A DNA stretch of 64,000 bases from Nitrogeniibacter mangrovi (GCF_010983895.1 NZ_CP048836.1:1364001-1428000), one strand, 5' to 3'. Shown: positions 1 through 9,259, counted from the first letter of the stretch. The notes: generated by a model not told the origin, from the letters alone. Made by a program: numbers and translations.

Positions 1-2
1 TC

Positions 3-992
3 CGTCTGCTGGGGCAGGCGGCCGGCGGCTCGGTGCCGTCCGAGGCGGTGCTGGCGCTGATCGGCTTCGGCGCGCTCGCCCAGCTGCCCATCGTGCTCTC
101 CCTGACGGTCTTCATCGCGGTGCTGATGACGCTCTCGCGCGTCTATCGCGATTCGGAGATGGTGGTCTGGTTCGCCTCCGGCGTACCGCTGACGCGCTGG
201 ATCCGGCCGGTGCTGCGCTTCGTGCTGCCGGTGGTGATCGGCATCGCCGGCGTGACCTTCGTGCTCGCCCCCTGGGCGCAGTACAAGAGCGTCGAGTACA
301 AGACCCGACTGAACAACCAGGATGACGCCGCGCGGGTCGCGCCGGGCGTGTTCCGCGAGTCGTCCGGCGCGCAGCGGGTGTTCTTCGTCGAGGTGGGCGC
401 AGGGGACGACGGCCGTGTCAAGAACGTGTTCGTCAGCACCATGCAGGACGGCAAGCTCGGGGTCATGGTGGCCGAGGAGGGCTTCGTCGAGACCCGGCCC
501 GATGGCCAGCGCTTCGTGGTCCTCGAGCGCGGACGGCGCTACGAGGGCACACCCGGGTCGCCCGATTACGGGGTGATGCATTTCGAGCGCTACTCGGTGC
601 GGCTCGAAGCCAAGGCGGTCACCAAGCTGCCCACACGGACGCGCATGGTGCCGACGGTGGAACTGTTGCGCACGCCGCAGCCGGACCATCTCGGCGAGCT
701 GTCCTCGCGCATCGGCCTGCCGCTGGCGGCGCTGATCCTGTCGCTGCTCGCGATCCCGCTCTCCTACGTCAATCCGCGCGCGGGGCGGACCAACAACCTC
801 ATCATGGCGATCCTGATCTACCTGATCTACTCGAACATGATCAGCGTCGCCCAGGCCTGGATCACCCACGGAAAGATCGGATTCGTGGCCGGGCTGATCG
901 CGCCGCATGCGCTCATGTTGACGGTCCTGCTGCTGTTCTTCTACCGGCGCATGGTGGTGGTGGCGCCGTGGCGGCGGAGGGCGGCCCCATGA
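3..992 (+). CDS. lptF: LPS export ABC transporter permease LptF (5' end outside window)
   Basis: Inner-membrane permease of the LptB2FG complex that extracts lipopolysaccharide and passes it to LptC/LptA. The reading frame is open to the window edge: the codons before the first in-frame GTG (33) read RLLGQAAGGS, which fits LptF, so the true start lies upstream. Visible are N-terminal membrane helices (ALAQLPIVLSLTVFIAVLM), the coupling-helix region with SRVYRDSEMVVW, a periplasmic beta-jellyroll section, and two C-terminal helices after LSSRIGLPLAALILSLLAIP. The stop overlaps the ATG of lptG (ATGA), the usual coupled lptFG arrangement. The family assignment is firm; only the N-terminus is missing. 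Confidence 0.93.
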   Translation, partial: RLLGQAAGGSVPSEAVLALIGFGALAQLPIVLSLTVFIAVLMTLSRVYRDSEMVVWFASGVPLTRWIRPVLRFVLPVVIGIAGVTFVLAPWAQYKSVEYKTRLNNQDDAARVAPGVFRESSGAQRVFFVEVGAGDDGRVKNVFVSTMQDGKLGVMVAEEGFVETRPDGQRFVVLERGRRYEGTPGSPDYGVMHFERYSVRLEAKAVTKLPTRTRMVPTVELLRTPQPDHLGELSSRIGLPLAALILSLLAIPLSYVNPRAGRTNNLIMAILIYLIYSNMISVAQAWITHGKIGFVAGLIAPHALMLTVLLLFFYRRMVVVAPWRRRAAP

Positions 993-2061
993 ACATCCTG
1001 CGTCGCTACATCGCCCGCGAGATCATCGTGGCCACGCTCACGGTGCTGGTCGCCTTCCTCGGCCTGTTCGCCTTCTTCGACTTCGTCAACGAGCTGGACA
1101 GCATCGGCAAGGACGGCTACCAGATCCATCATGCGCTCATCTACGTGGCGCTGATCATGCCGGGGCGGGTCTACGAGCTCATGCCGATCGCGGTGCTGAT
1201 CGGTACCCTGTACGCGCTGACCACGCTGGCGCGCCATTCCGAGATCACGGTCATGCGCGCCTCGGGCCTGTCCACCGGGCGCCTGCTGCGCCTGCTGGTG
1301 TCCATCGGCCTGATGTTCGTGGTATTCACCTTCGTGTTCGGCGAATACGTGGCCCCGCCGGCAGAGAAGGCGGCGCAACAGTGGCGCCTGACCGCCACCG
1401 GCTCGAGTGTCTCCAACGAGCTGCGCTCCGGCCTGTGGGTCCGCGACGGCCAGCGCTTCATCAACGTCCAGACGCTGACCCCGGAGCGCACCATGAAGGG
1501 CGTGCGCATCTACGAATTCGACGACGCGCTGACGCTGCGCTCGATCAGCTTTGCCGAGTCCGGGGTCTACCGGCCGCGCGAGGGCTGGCACCTGACCGAC
1601 ATCTCGCGCACGGTGTTCGAGACCGACCGGACCCGCATCGAGCACGTGCCCGAGCTGCGCTGGCAGTCCGATCTCACCCCGGAGGTGCTCAGCGTGCTGA
1701 TGGTGTCGCCCGAACGCATGTCGGTCACCACCCTGTACGCCTACCTGCGCCACCTCGAGGAGAACGCGCAGAAGACCGATCGCTACGAGATCGCCTTGTG
1801 GAAGAAGCTGGTCTATCCCTTCGCGGTGCTGGTGATGATGGCGCTGGCGCTGCCCTTCGCGTACAGCCACGACCGCATGGGGGGGTGAGCGTCAAGGTCT
1901 TCGTCGGCATCATGCTCGGCGTGGCCTTCCATCTGCTCAACGGGCTGTTCTCCAACCTGGGGGTGATCAATTCCTGGTCGGCGCCAGTGGCCGCCCTGGC
2001 GCCCAGTGTCCTGTTCCTGCTCGCGGCGGCGGGCATGCTTCTGTGGGTGGAGCGCCGCTAA
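989..2061 (+). pseudogene. lptG: LptG, LPS export permease, with an apparent 1-base frameshift near the C-terminus
   Basis: Partner permease of LptF in LptB2FG. The start ATG (989) overlaps the lptF stop. Helices at the N-terminus (IIVATLTVLVAFLGLFAFF), the EITVMRASG coupling segment and the periplasmic domain are intact. The frame hits TGA at 1886-1888, giving 299 residues, right after LPFAYSHDRMGG. The family normally continues GGVSVKVFVG, and exactly that sequence follows in the other frame from 1885 to the stop at 2061 (ending LLWVERR). Adding one G to the G7 run at 1879-1885 joins the frames into a full-length protein. LptG is essential in most LPS-producing bacteria, so a sequencing error is more likely than a real mutation. 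Confidence 0.9.
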
Positions 2062-2112
2062 CGGCGGGGGTCCGTCATCGACACCTGCCACGCCGCGGCC
2101 ATGACGAGCGCC

Positions 2113-2236
2113 ACATTTCGGATGGTGCGTTGCACAACATCTCGTTTTCAGACCCGCGGCCTGCGCCGCGGGGGCGCCCGCGAAATGTCGCGTTTTGGCG
2201 ACGAATTTCCGGCGTTTCAGCGATTCTTACATTTCG
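2113..2236. promoter_or_regulatory. Leader of opgG: three ACATTTCG copies and a GC hairpin
   Basis: The 272-base gap between lptG and opgG holds ACATTTCG at 2113-2120 and 2229-2236 and its reverse complement at 2181-2188. It also holds a perfect 8-base inverted repeat with a 4-base loop (CCCGCGGC-ctgc-GCCGCGGG, 2153-2172). The hairpin has no T-run, so it is a poor Rho-independent terminator. The repeated octamer could be a regulator site for the glucan operon; no regulator can be named from the sequence. Confidence 0.35.
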
Positions 2237-2239
2237 TAA

Positions 2240-2268
2240 TTGTGCCCGCGCACGGCTTGGCCAAGAAT
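2240..2268 (+). promoter_or_regulatory. Candidate sigma-70 promoter for opgG
   Basis: TTGTGC (2240-2245), a 17-base spacer and AAGAAT (2263-2268), about 65 bases before the opgG start. Both hexamers are imperfect matches, so this is a candidate only. One ACATTTCG copy lies immediately upstream of the -35. Confidence 0.35.
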
Positions 2269-2333
2269 ACGTGCGCTCGCAACAACCGGCCGCTTCGCGA
2301 TGCCGGCACGAGAATCAACAAGAGGATGACCGA

Positions 2334-3914
2334 GTGATCCAAACCTTGATCGAAGGGTGCTGCGCGACCATGCCGCGCGCATGGCGCGGTGCGGTGGTGC
2401 TGGTCGGTGTGCTGCTGGCAGGCCCGGCCGCCCTGGCTGCGCCGTTCACTTTCGACGACGTGGTGGCGCAGGCGCGTGACCGGGCGGCAAAGCCCTACAG
2501 CGCGCCGCGCGAGATCCCCGAGTTCATGCAGAAGCTCAGCTACAACGAGTTCCGGTCGATCCGCTTCGATGCCGAACAGAGCCTGTGGCGTGACGCCGGT
2601 GCGCGCTTCGAAGTACAGCTGATCCCGGCCGGCGCCTACTACCGGCGCCCGGTCAAGATCAATCTGGTCGACGCCTCCGGGGCCAAGCCACTGCCGTTCC
2701 GCAAGGACTACTTCGTTTCCGACAACGACGCGCTGGCGCGCCGTCTGCCGGCCAATCTGGGCTTTGCCGGCTTCAAGCTCACCTTTCCGCTCAACCGCCG
2801 TTCGGTGCGCGAACCGGTGCTGACCTTCGCCGGTGCCAGCTACTTCCGCGGCGTGGGCAAGGGCAACGTGCTCGGTCTCGCGGCCCGGGGGCTGGCCATC
2901 GACACCGGGTTGATGTCCGGCGAGGAGTTCCCTCAGTTCGTCGAATACTGGCTCGAGCGGCCGGCTCGACAGGCGGAGGCCATGCGTTTCTACGCGCTGC
3001 TCGACAGCAAGCGGGTCACCGGCGCTTATCAGTTCAGTGTCTATCCCGGCGCGCCGACCCGGGTGGATGTCACCGCCGTGCTCTTCGTGCGCGACCGGAT
3101 CGAACTGTTCGGCGCGGCGCCGCTCACCAGCATGTTCTACTATGGCGAGAACACCGCCCGCCCGGTCGGCCACTGGCGCCCCGAGGTGCATGCCTCCGAC
3201 GGCCTGTTGATCCAGAACGGCACCGGAGAATGGCTGTGGAACCCGCTGCTCAATCCGAAGGCGCTGCATGTGCAGGCCTTTGGCGTCAATGGCGTCAAAG
3301 GCTTCGGCCTGCTGCAGCGGGACACCCGCTTCGACAGCTACCAGGATGGCGAAACACGGCACGACCGCCAGCCCAGCGCATGGCTCACGCCACGCGGTGA
3401 CTGGGGGCGCGGCCGCATCATGCTCATCGAGATCCCCTCGCGCGATGCGGGCAACGACAACGTGGTGGCCTTCTGGTCGCCACCGGGGCCGGTCACGGCG
3501 GGGCAGCGCTTCGATCTGGACTACCGGATCAGCTTCGGCGGCCCCGAGGTGGACCACAATGCGCCGGCGCGGGCGATCAACACTTTCGTCGGGCGTGGCG
3601 AGCCGCTCAACGGCGAGGGCGGCGGGCGCGCCTATCGGGTCGTGGTCGATTTCGCCGGCGATGCGCTCGACAAGCTGGGCCCCGACACGCTGCCGACGGC
3701 CGACGTGTCGGCCCAGGAGGGCGGCGAGGTGATCGAGCAGTTCCTCACCTATCTCGAGGATGCCAAGCGATGGCGCCTGTCCATCCTCGCCCGGCCCGCC
3801 GAGGGCAAGCCGCTGGCGTTGCGCTCGGCCCTGTCGGCGGACGGCAAGCCGGTGACCGAGACGTGGACCTACACCCTGCCCGAGCCCAACACCATCTTCG
3901 GGGACAAGGAATGA
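2334..3914 (+). CDS. opgG: Glucan biosynthesis protein OpgG (MdoG), periplasmic
   Basis: Periplasmic protein needed for osmoregulated periplasmic glucan (OPG) synthesis. The GTG at 2334 is preferred as start because AAGAGGA lies 8 bases upstream; an internal ATG at 2370 is the alternative. The frame is open further upstream but without a ribosome site. Residues about 15-36 form a signal peptide (hydrophobic VVLVGVLLAGPAALAA). The mature protein opens with FTFDDVVAQARDRAAKPY and has IRFDAEQSLWRD and GVKGFGLLQRDTRFDSYQD, all typical of MdoG. At 526 residues the length matches the family. The stop overlaps the ATG of the next small gene, indicating an operon with opgH. Confidence 0.92.
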   Translation: MIQTLIEGCCATMPRAWRGAVVLVGVLLAGPAALAAPFTFDDVVAQARDRAAKPYSAPREIPEFMQKLSYNEFRSIRFDAEQSLWRDAGARFEVQLIPAGAYYRRPVKINLVDASGAKPLPFRKDYFVSDNDALARRLPANLGFAGFKLTFPLNRRSVREPVLTFAGASYFRGVGKGNVLGLAARGLAIDTGLMSGEEFPQFVEYWLERPARQAEAMRFYALLDSKRVTGAYQFSVYPGAPTRVDVTAVLFVRDRIELFGAAPLTSMFYYGENTARPVGHWRPEVHASDGLLIQNGTGEWLWNPLLNPKALHVQAFGVNGVKGFGLLQRDTRFDSYQDGETRHDRQPSAWLTPRGDWGRGRIMLIEIPSRDAGNDNVVAFWSPPGPVTAGQRFDLDYRISFGGPEVDHNAPARAINTFVGRGEPLNGEGGGRAYRVVVDFAGDALDKLGPDTLPTADVSAQEGGEVIEQFLTYLEDAKRWRLSILARPAEGKPLALRSALSADGKPVTETWTYTLPEPNTIFGDKE

Positions 3915-4213
3915 GTCAGATCCCGGTGCCCTGCCAGCAGGTACTCGAACGTGCCTACAGTTATCTGCGCCGCTGTGGCGTCAGCGAGCTCGAATGCTGT
4001 CGCCACGCCCAGTGGCTGGCCGGGCGCATGGCGGATCTGCTCGCCGCCGGTGCCCCGACCGCGGCCCAGCTCGAAGCCCTCTGGCACGAAGTGACCCGGG
4101 TGGCGGAGGCGAGCGTGATGGCCCGTGAGCGACCGACCTGCCTGGCGCCCGAACCGCTGCGCGGCTCCATCGGCTATGCCCGGTTCGGACGACGGAAGCG
4201 CGGGGCGCGATGA
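3911..4213 (+). CDS. Small conserved-position protein between opgG and opgH, unknown function
   Basis: 100-residue protein starting MSQIPVPCQQVLERAYSY, with 4-base ATGA overlaps to opgG upstream and to opgH downstream, so it is translated as part of the operon. It has no signal peptide or membrane segment. The N-terminal two thirds are predicted helical and contain three cysteines (C8, C19, C26 approximately), followed by a basic tail (GYARFGRRKRGAR). I do not recognise a domain. Its tight coupling suggests a role in OPG synthesis or its control, for example interaction with OpgH at the cytoplasmic face; this is inference only. Confidence 0.7.
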   Translation: MSQIPVPCQQVLERAYSYLRRCGVSELECCRHAQWLAGRMADLLAAGAPTAAQLEALWHEVTRVAEASVMARERPTCLAPEPLRGSIGYARFGRRKRGAR

Positions 4214-6315
4214 GCGCGTCGATGCCTCCCCGGTCTTCCCGAAAGGGGCGCGCCTGGCGCTTCGCCGCTTATCGCCGGCGCACCCTGTTCGGACTGCTGG
4301 TGGGCCTGCAGACGGCCGGCGCCTGTTTTGCGGTGCTCGCGGTGCTCCCTTACCACGGCAGTACCCTGGTGGAGCAGGCCATTGTCCTGGTGTCGGTGAT
4401 TCTGTTCGGCTGGATTTCGGCCGGGTTCTGGATGGCTGTGACCGGCTTCTTCTGGCGTCGTGCCGGTGGCGATCCGCACGGTCCGGCCCGGCGCCTGGCG
4501 CCCGCGCGCATCGGCGAGGTGACGCTGGCGCCCACGGCCATCGTGTATCCGATCTATCACGAGGACGTGCAACGGACCCTGTCGGGGCTGGCAAGTACCT
4601 GGCGGGACCTGGAGCGCACCGGGCAGATCGCCCATTTCGAGTTCTTCGTGCTGTCCGACAGCCGCGATCCGGACATCTGGCTCGCCGAACGCGAGGCCTG
4701 CCTCGCGCTGCGCGAACGCCTCGGGCCGCAGGCGCGCATCCATTACCGGCGTCGCGTGCTCAACCTCAATCGCAAGACCGGCAACGTGGCCGACTTCCTG
4801 CGTCGCTGGGGCCGGCGTTTCCGCTACATGATCGTGATGGACGCGGACAGCGTCATGAGCGGGGAGGCGCTGGTGCGCATGGTGCGCGTCATGCAGGCGG
4901 ATGAGCGGATCGGCATCCTGCAGACCTCGCCGTCGCTGATCAACGCGGTATCGGCCCATGCGCGCATCCAGCAATTCGCCAACCGCCTCTACGGGCCCCT
5001 GTTCACCGAAGGGCTGGCGGCGCTGCAACTGGGCGAGGCGGTGTTCTGGGGGCACAACGCGATCATCCGGGTCGAGGCGTTCATGGGGCACTGCGGCCTG
5101 CCGCATCTGCGCGGCTGGGGCTTTCTGCGCGGCTCGGTGCTCAGCCACGATTTCGTCGAGGCCGCCTGCATGTGGCGGGCCGGCTACGAGGTGTGGCTCG
5201 ATCCGGGTATCGAAGGCAGCTACGAGGAGTCGCCACCCACGCTGGGTGACGAGCTCGAACGCGACCGGCGCTGGGCCCACGGCAACCTGCAGCACCTGTA
5301 CTTCCTGTTCCGGCGCGGCATCTCCAGCGCTCACCGGGCCGCCTTCGCCAACGGCATCATGGCCTACGCGGCCTCGGCCCTGTGGTTCGGCTACCTGGTG
5401 CTGATCACGCTGGAACTGGCGCAGTTCACCCTGCGGCCGATCGAATACTTTCCCGATCCGAACAGCCCCTTCCCGGTCTGGCCCGAGTGGCAGCCGCAGT
5501 GGGCGGTACGCCTGGCCTTCAGCACCCTGTTCGTGCTCTTTGCGCCCAAGCTGCTGGCCGTGATCGATCTGCTCTTCGACCGGGAGCGCCGCCGCCGGAT
5601 GGGCGGCATCCTGGCGGTATCCGCTGGGACGCTGGTGGAGATGGTGGTGTCGATGCTGCTGGCGCCGATCCGCATGCTGGCGCACACCCGCTACGTGATC
5701 GTGACCCTGTTCAACCTCAAGGTACGCTGGGCCGGGCAGAACCGGACCGAGGAGGAGGGCTGGGGCGACGCGCTGCGCCATCATGCGCCGGGCGCCCTCC
5801 TGGCGGCGGCCTGGGCCGGTTTCGCGTTCTGGCTGCAGCCGCTGTTCTTCTACTGGTCCTTGCCGATCGCGATCCCCTTGCTGCTGGCCGCGCCGGTGTC
5901 GGTGTGGCTGAGCCGATTTGCGAGCGGTCGCCGTCTGCGCCGTCAGGGACTGCTGGTATCGCCCGAAGAGGGCGCGCCGCCGCCGGTGGTGCGCGACCTG
6001 CTCGCGGCGCCGCCGCTGCGGACCCCCTCGCGGCTGACGCCTTTCGAGGCCGCGGTGATCGATCCCGTGCGTTTCGGTGTGCACCGGGCGCTGGCACGTC
6101 AGCGCCGCAACATGCCGGCGCGCATGCAGCGCCGGGCGCAGCTGGTGGACAAGGCGCTGGCGCAGGGGGCGGCGGGGTTGAGCGTGGCCGAGCGCAGTTG
6201 GCTGGTCGATGACGGCGAGGGCTTGAGCACGCTCCACCATGCGGTGTGGCTCGCCGATGGGGACACGCCCTGGGGGCGGCAGGTCGGCGCCCTGTGTCGC
6301 GAAGGAGATGGCTGA
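4210..6315 (+). CDS. opgH: Glucan biosynthesis glucosyltransferase OpgH (MdoH)
   Basis: Processive inner-membrane GT2 glucosyltransferase that makes the beta-1,2-glucan backbone of OPGs from UDP-glucose. It has two N-terminal helices (LLVGLQTAGACFAVLAVL and IVLVSVILFGWISAGFWM), then the GT2 domain with VYPIYHED, VMDADSVM (metal-binding DxD), FWGHNAIIR, SHDFVEAACMWRAG, and RDRRWAHGNLQH in place of the QxxRW motif. C-terminal helices and a basic tail follow. The length of 701 residues is normal, although E. coli OpgH is longer at its N-terminus. It starts by ATGA overlap with the upstream small gene and is followed by a bidirectional terminator. Confidence 0.92.
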   Translation: MSASMPPRSSRKGRAWRFAAYRRRTLFGLLVGLQTAGACFAVLAVLPYHGSTLVEQAIVLVSVILFGWISAGFWMAVTGFFWRRAGGDPHGPARRLAPARIGEVTLAPTAIVYPIYHEDVQRTLSGLASTWRDLERTGQIAHFEFFVLSDSRDPDIWLAEREACLALRERLGPQARIHYRRRVLNLNRKTGNVADFLRRWGRRFRYMIVMDADSVMSGEALVRMVRVMQADERIGILQTSPSLINAVSAHARIQQFANRLYGPLFTEGLAALQLGEAVFWGHNAIIRVEAFMGHCGLPHLRGWGFLRGSVLSHDFVEAACMWRAGYEVWLDPGIEGSYEESPPTLGDELERDRRWAHGNLQHLYFLFRRGISSAHRAAFANGIMAYAASALWFGYLVLITLELAQFTLRPIEYFPDPNSPFPVWPEWQPQWAVRLAFSTLFVLFAPKLLAVIDLLFDRERRRRMGGILAVSAGTLVEMVVSMLLAPIRMLAHTRYVIVTLFNLKVRWAGQNRTEEEGWGDALRHHAPGALLAAAWAGFAFWLQPLFFYWSLPIAIPLLLAAPVSVWLSRFASGRRLRRQGLLVSPEEGAPPPVVRDLLAAPPLRTPSRLTPFEAAVIDPVRFGVHRALARQRRNMPARMQRRAQLVDKALAQGAAGLSVAERSWLVDDGEGLSTLHHAVWLADGDTPWGRQVGALCREGDG

Positions 6316-6326
6316 AGCCATGCCCC

Positions 6327-6360
6327 AAAAAGAAACGGGACCCGCAGGTCCCGTTTCCAT
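6327..6360. terminator. Bidirectional Rho-independent terminator between opgH and rplS
   Basis: Perfect 10-base stem AAACGGGACC (6333-6342), loop CGCA, GGTCCCGTTT (6347-6356). On the minus strand it is followed by CTTTTT, and on the plus strand by CCATTT, so it best serves the rplS operon and probably also stops opgH transcripts. Confidence 0.8.
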
Positions 6361-6378
6361 TTCGGCACGAAGCGGCGA

Positions 6379-6750
6379 TCAGCCGTTCTTGCGCACCAGC
6401 TTTTCCTTGATGCGGGCAGCCTTGCCGGTACGACCACGCAGGTAGTACAGCTTGGCACGGCGCACGTCGCCGCGACGCTTCACTTCGATGCTGGCCACCA
6501 GCGGGGAATAGGTCTGGAACGTCCGTTCCACGCCCTCGCCGGAGGAGATCTTGCGCACGATGAAGGACGAGTTCAGGCCGCGGTTGCGCTTGGCGATCAC
6601 CACGCCTTCGTAGGCCTGCAGACGTTCGCGGTTGCCTTCCTTCACCTTCACGTTCACCACCACGGTATCGCCCGGGGCGAATTCCGGAATGGTCTTGTTT
6701 TCGGTCAGGCGAGCGATTTCTTCCTGCTCGAGCTGGGCAATCAGATTCAT
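6379..6750 (-). CDS. rplS: 50S ribosomal protein L19
   Basis: 123-residue large-subunit ribosomal protein at the 30S-50S interface. It begins [15 protein letters not shown] and contains [32 protein letters not shown] and the C-terminal basic [18 protein letters not shown], all diagnostic of bL19. Last gene of rpsP-rimM-trmD-rplS, about 100 bases after trmD, and followed by a strong terminator. Confidence 0.97.
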   Translation of the reverse strand: MNLIAQLEQEEIARLTENKTIPEFAPGDTVVVNVKVKEGNRERLQAYEGVVIAKRNRGLNSSFIVRKISSGEGVERTFQTYSPLVASIEVKRRGDVRRAKLYYLRGRTGKAARIKEKLVRKNG

Positions 6751-6852
6751 TGCGTAACTCCTGTCATCAGTTCAATGGCCGTTGGCCTTCCGTGCAGAGC
6801 AGGTCGCCACCTGATGCGCGGTTTTCTTGGTTCGGTGTTTCGGGCTGCGCCC

Positions 6853-7635
6853 TCAACACCCCTCATGTTCCTGCCTGAACGTATCAAGCAGGGCCATCTC
6901 TTCCTTGCCGAGCACACGAGCTTCGATGAGCTCGGGCCGTCTCAGCCAGGTCTGCCCCAGCGCCATCTTCAGGCGCCAGCGGCGAATCTTCTCGTGATCG
7001 CCCGAGAGCAGCACCGCCGGCACGGCCACGCCGTGTGCATCCACTTCCGGCCGCGTGTAGTGCGGGCAATCGAGCAGACCGTCCACGAAGGAGTCCTCGA
7101 CCGCCGAGTCCGCATCGTTCAACGCGCCCGGCAACTGCCGGATGATGGCATCGAGCAGCACCATCGCCGGCAACTCTCCACCGGACAGCACGAAGTCGCC
7201 CAGCGATATTTCTTCATCCACGCAGCGGTCGATCAGTCGTTGATCCACCCCTTCGTAACGTCCACACAACAAGGTGAGCGCCGGCTGCCGGGCCAGCTCC
7301 ATCACCTTGGCGTGATCCAGCCTGCGTCCCTGGGGCGACAGGTAGATCACGCGGGCCGTGCCCCGGCCTTCGGCCTGTTGCGCCGCCCGGGCGGCATCGA
7401 TCGCCGCTTCGAGGGGCGCTTCCAGCATCACCATCCCGGGGCCGCCGCCGTAGGGGCGGTCATCGACCGTGCGGTGCGCATCGGTGGTGAAATCACGCGG
7501 ATTCCAGCACTGGAGCCGGTATAGCTCCCGGGCCAGGGCCCGTCGGCTGATGCCGTTGTCCGTCAGCGCCCCGAACATGTCCGGGAACAGGGTCACCACA
7601 TCGAATCGCCGCCTATGGCGGTCGATGTCGGTCAC
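6853..7635 (-). CDS. trmD: tRNA (guanine37-N1)-methyltransferase TrmD
   Basis: SPOUT-class enzyme that uses S-adenosylmethionine to make m1G37 in tRNAs reading CCN, CUN and CGG codons, preventing +1 frameshifts. The GTG at 7635 overlaps the rimM stop (GTGA) and gives [12 protein letters not shown] near the N-terminus; the upstream codons in this frame are inside rimM. The trefoil-knot SAM site is clear: [46 protein letters not shown]. The length of 260 residues is normal. Confidence 0.95.
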   Translation of the reverse strand: MTDIDRHRRRFDVVTLFPDMFGALTDNGISRRALARELYRLQCWNPRDFTTDAHRTVDDRPYGGGPGMVMLEAPLEAAIDAARAAQQAEGRGTARVIYLSPQGRRLDHAKVMELARQPALTLLCGRYEGVDQRLIDRCVDEEISLGDFVLSGGELPAMVLLDAIIRQLPGALNDADSAVEDSFVDGLLDCPHYTRPEVDAHGVAVPAVLLSGDHEKIRRWRLKMALGQTWLRRPELIEARVLGKEEMALLDTFRQEHEGC

Positions 7636-8141
7636 GACCAGTCCTTCTGCCACTGCACCCGAATCCGCCCCGCATCGGTGTCGACCGTGTCGACATAGGC
7701 CGGCACGAAGGGGATCAGGTGTTCCAGGTCCCCATCGCTGACCTGCAGCACCTCGTGGGCGCCGGCGGAAATCAGCGAGGTAACCGTGCCGAGCGCTTCG
7801 CCCTCGGCGTTTTCCACTGCGAGGCCGATCAGGTCGGCCCAGTAATACTCATCTTTCGCGGTCGGCGGCATCGCCTCGCGCGGGGCGGCCACATAGCAGC
7901 CCTGCAGGGCTTCGGCGGCGGTGCGATCGTCGATTCCCTCGAACGCGGCGACCAGGCTCTTGCCCTGCTGACGCAGGCCCTTGAGCGCACGGGGTTCCCA
8001 GCGCGCTTCGGGGGCCCGATCGTCGGTACACAGCCACCAGCGGGGCATCTTCTTCCATGACAGCGGGTCGTCACCGAAGGGATGAATCTTGACCCAGCCC
8101 TTGATGCCATAGGGGGCGATGATCCGCCCCATGACGATCAT
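7632..8141 (-). CDS. rimM: Ribosome maturation factor RimM
   Basis: 169-residue factor that binds ribosomal protein S19 and assists 30S head maturation. The N-terminal RimM barrel starts [18 protein letters not shown], and the C-terminal PRC-barrel half contains [15 protein letters not shown] and [13 protein letters not shown]. Overlaps trmD by 4 bases and lies 23 bases after rpsP, as in most proteobacteria. Confidence 0.95.
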   Translation of the reverse strand: MIVMGRIIAPYGIKGWVKIHPFGDDPLSWKKMPRWWLCTDDRAPEARWEPRALKGLRQQGKSLVAAFEGIDDRTAAEALQGCYVAAPREAMPPTAKDEYYWADLIGLAVENAEGEALGTVTSLISAGAHEVLQVSDGDLEHLIPFVPAYVDTVDTDAGRIRVQWQKDWS

Positions 8142-8164
8142 GGAAGCTCCGCGCCAGCGACCGA

Positions 8165-8416
8165 TCAGGCCGCGGCTTTGGCGGCCTGCTTGACCAGACG
8201 GGCGACGGTCGGGCTCAGCTGGGCACCGTTTTGCTGCCAGTGGGCCAGGCGTTCGGTGTCGACCACCAGTCCCTGCTCGCTATCGGAGGACATGGGGTTG
8301 TAGAAACCGACGCGCTCGATGAAGCGGCCATCACGGCGCTCGCGACGATCGGCGGCAACGATGTTGTAGAACGGGCGCTTCTTGGCGCCGCTGCGGGCAA
8401 GGCGAATAACAACCAT
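8165..8416 (-). CDS. rpsP: 30S ribosomal protein S16
   Basis: 83-residue small-subunit protein. [34 protein letters not shown] and [17 protein letters not shown] are canonical bS16 sequence. First gene of the rpsP-rimM-trmD-rplS operon. A promoter candidate sits 39 bases upstream of the start. Confidence 0.97.
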   Translation of the reverse strand: MVVIRLARSGAKKRPFYNIVAADRRERRDGRFIERVGFYNPMSSDSEQGLVVDTERLAHWQQNGAQLSPTVARLVKQAAKAAA

Positions 8417-8454
8417 CTCGGGTGTCCTGAGTGTCTGGAATCGAAAAGGGCGAA

Positions 8455-8483
8455 ATCTTAAGCGATTTGTCCCTAAAAAACAA
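8455..8483 (-). promoter_or_regulatory. Candidate sigma-70 promoter of the rpsP operon
   Basis: Reading the minus strand: TTGTTT (8483-8478), 17-base spacer, TAAGAT (8460-8455), about 40 bases before the rpsP ATG. The region is AT-rich relative to its surroundings, which fits a ribosomal-protein promoter. Confidence 0.6.
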
Positions 8484-8521
8484 TCTCTTTGGCCATGAGC
8501 ACGTGTTCGCCGGGGGGCGGC

Positions 8522-9259
8522 TCAGGGCGCGAAGACGTCGGTGATGGTCTGCTGGATGCCGCGAGTAGCGGCCACCGGGTCCTCGGCGTTGCGGATCGGC
8601 CGGCCGACGACGATGTAATCGGCTCCGTTGCGGAAGGCCTGGGCAACGTCCACGGTGCGCTTCTGGTCGTCGCTGGGGCGGTTGATCACCGGGCGGATGC
8701 CCGGCGTGACCACGAGCAGCCGGTCGCCCAGTTCGCGCCGGATCATCGGCGCCTCGAGTCCGGAGGAGACGATGCCGTCGACGCCGGTTTCCAGGGCGCG
8801 GCGGGCACGGGACAGGACCAGTGCCTCGACATCGCACTGGAAACCCAGATCGTCGAGATCACCCTGGTCGAGACTTGTCAGCGCGGTCACGGCGAGGATC
8901 TTCAGGTCACCCTTGTCCTTGACGGCAGCCTCCATGATCGACTGGTTGCCGTGCACCGTCGCCAGGGTGGCGCCGCTGGAAGACAGGGCGCGCACGGCCG
9001 AGCGGACGGTCTCGGGGACGTCGAAGAACTTGAGGTCCACGAAGACCTTCTTGTTCCGGGCAACGAGCCAGTCGAGCAGGTCGAAGTAGCCGCCGGCCAT
9101 GAACAGCTCCAGGCCGATCTTGTAGAAGGTGGCGGCGTCGCCGAGCGTGGTGACCAGTTGGCGGGCCTCGTCGGCGTTGGCCACATCGAGGGCGACGATG
9201 AGGCGGTCGGCCGGGGCGATGGGTTTGTCGGAGCGATAGTCGGGGGTCGAGGTGTTCAT
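8522..9259 (-). CDS. pyrF: Orotidine 5'-phosphate decarboxylase
   Basis: Last step of UMP synthesis: decarboxylates OMP. TIM-barrel with LIVALDVANADEA near the N-terminus, the catalytic VDLKFFDVPETV segment (Lys and Asp of the D-K-D array), TVHGNQSIM, and the phosphate-binding LLVVTPGIRP and GADYIVVGRPI. The ATG at 9259 gives the normal 245 residues; the frame is open for 28 more codons upstream, without family similarity. Transcribed in the same direction as rpsP but separated by a separate promoter region. Confidence 0.94.
   Translation of the reverse strand: MNTSTPDYRSDKPIAPADRLIVALDVANADEARQLVTTLGDAATFYKIGLELFMAGGYFDLLDWLVARNKKVFVDLKFFDVPETVRSAVRALSSSGATLATVHGNQSIMEAAVKDKGDLKILAVTALTSLDQGDLDDLGFQCDVEALVLSRARRALETGVDGIVSSGLEAPMIRRELGDRLLVVTPGIRPVINRPSDDQKRTVDVAQAFRNGADYIVVGRPIRNAEDPVAATRGIQQTITDVFAP

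Noticed and set aside
2101-2337. 78-codon frame upstream of opgG
   Set aside because: No ribosome site, spans the GC hairpin and promoter candidate, and ends at the opgG start without a coding signature.
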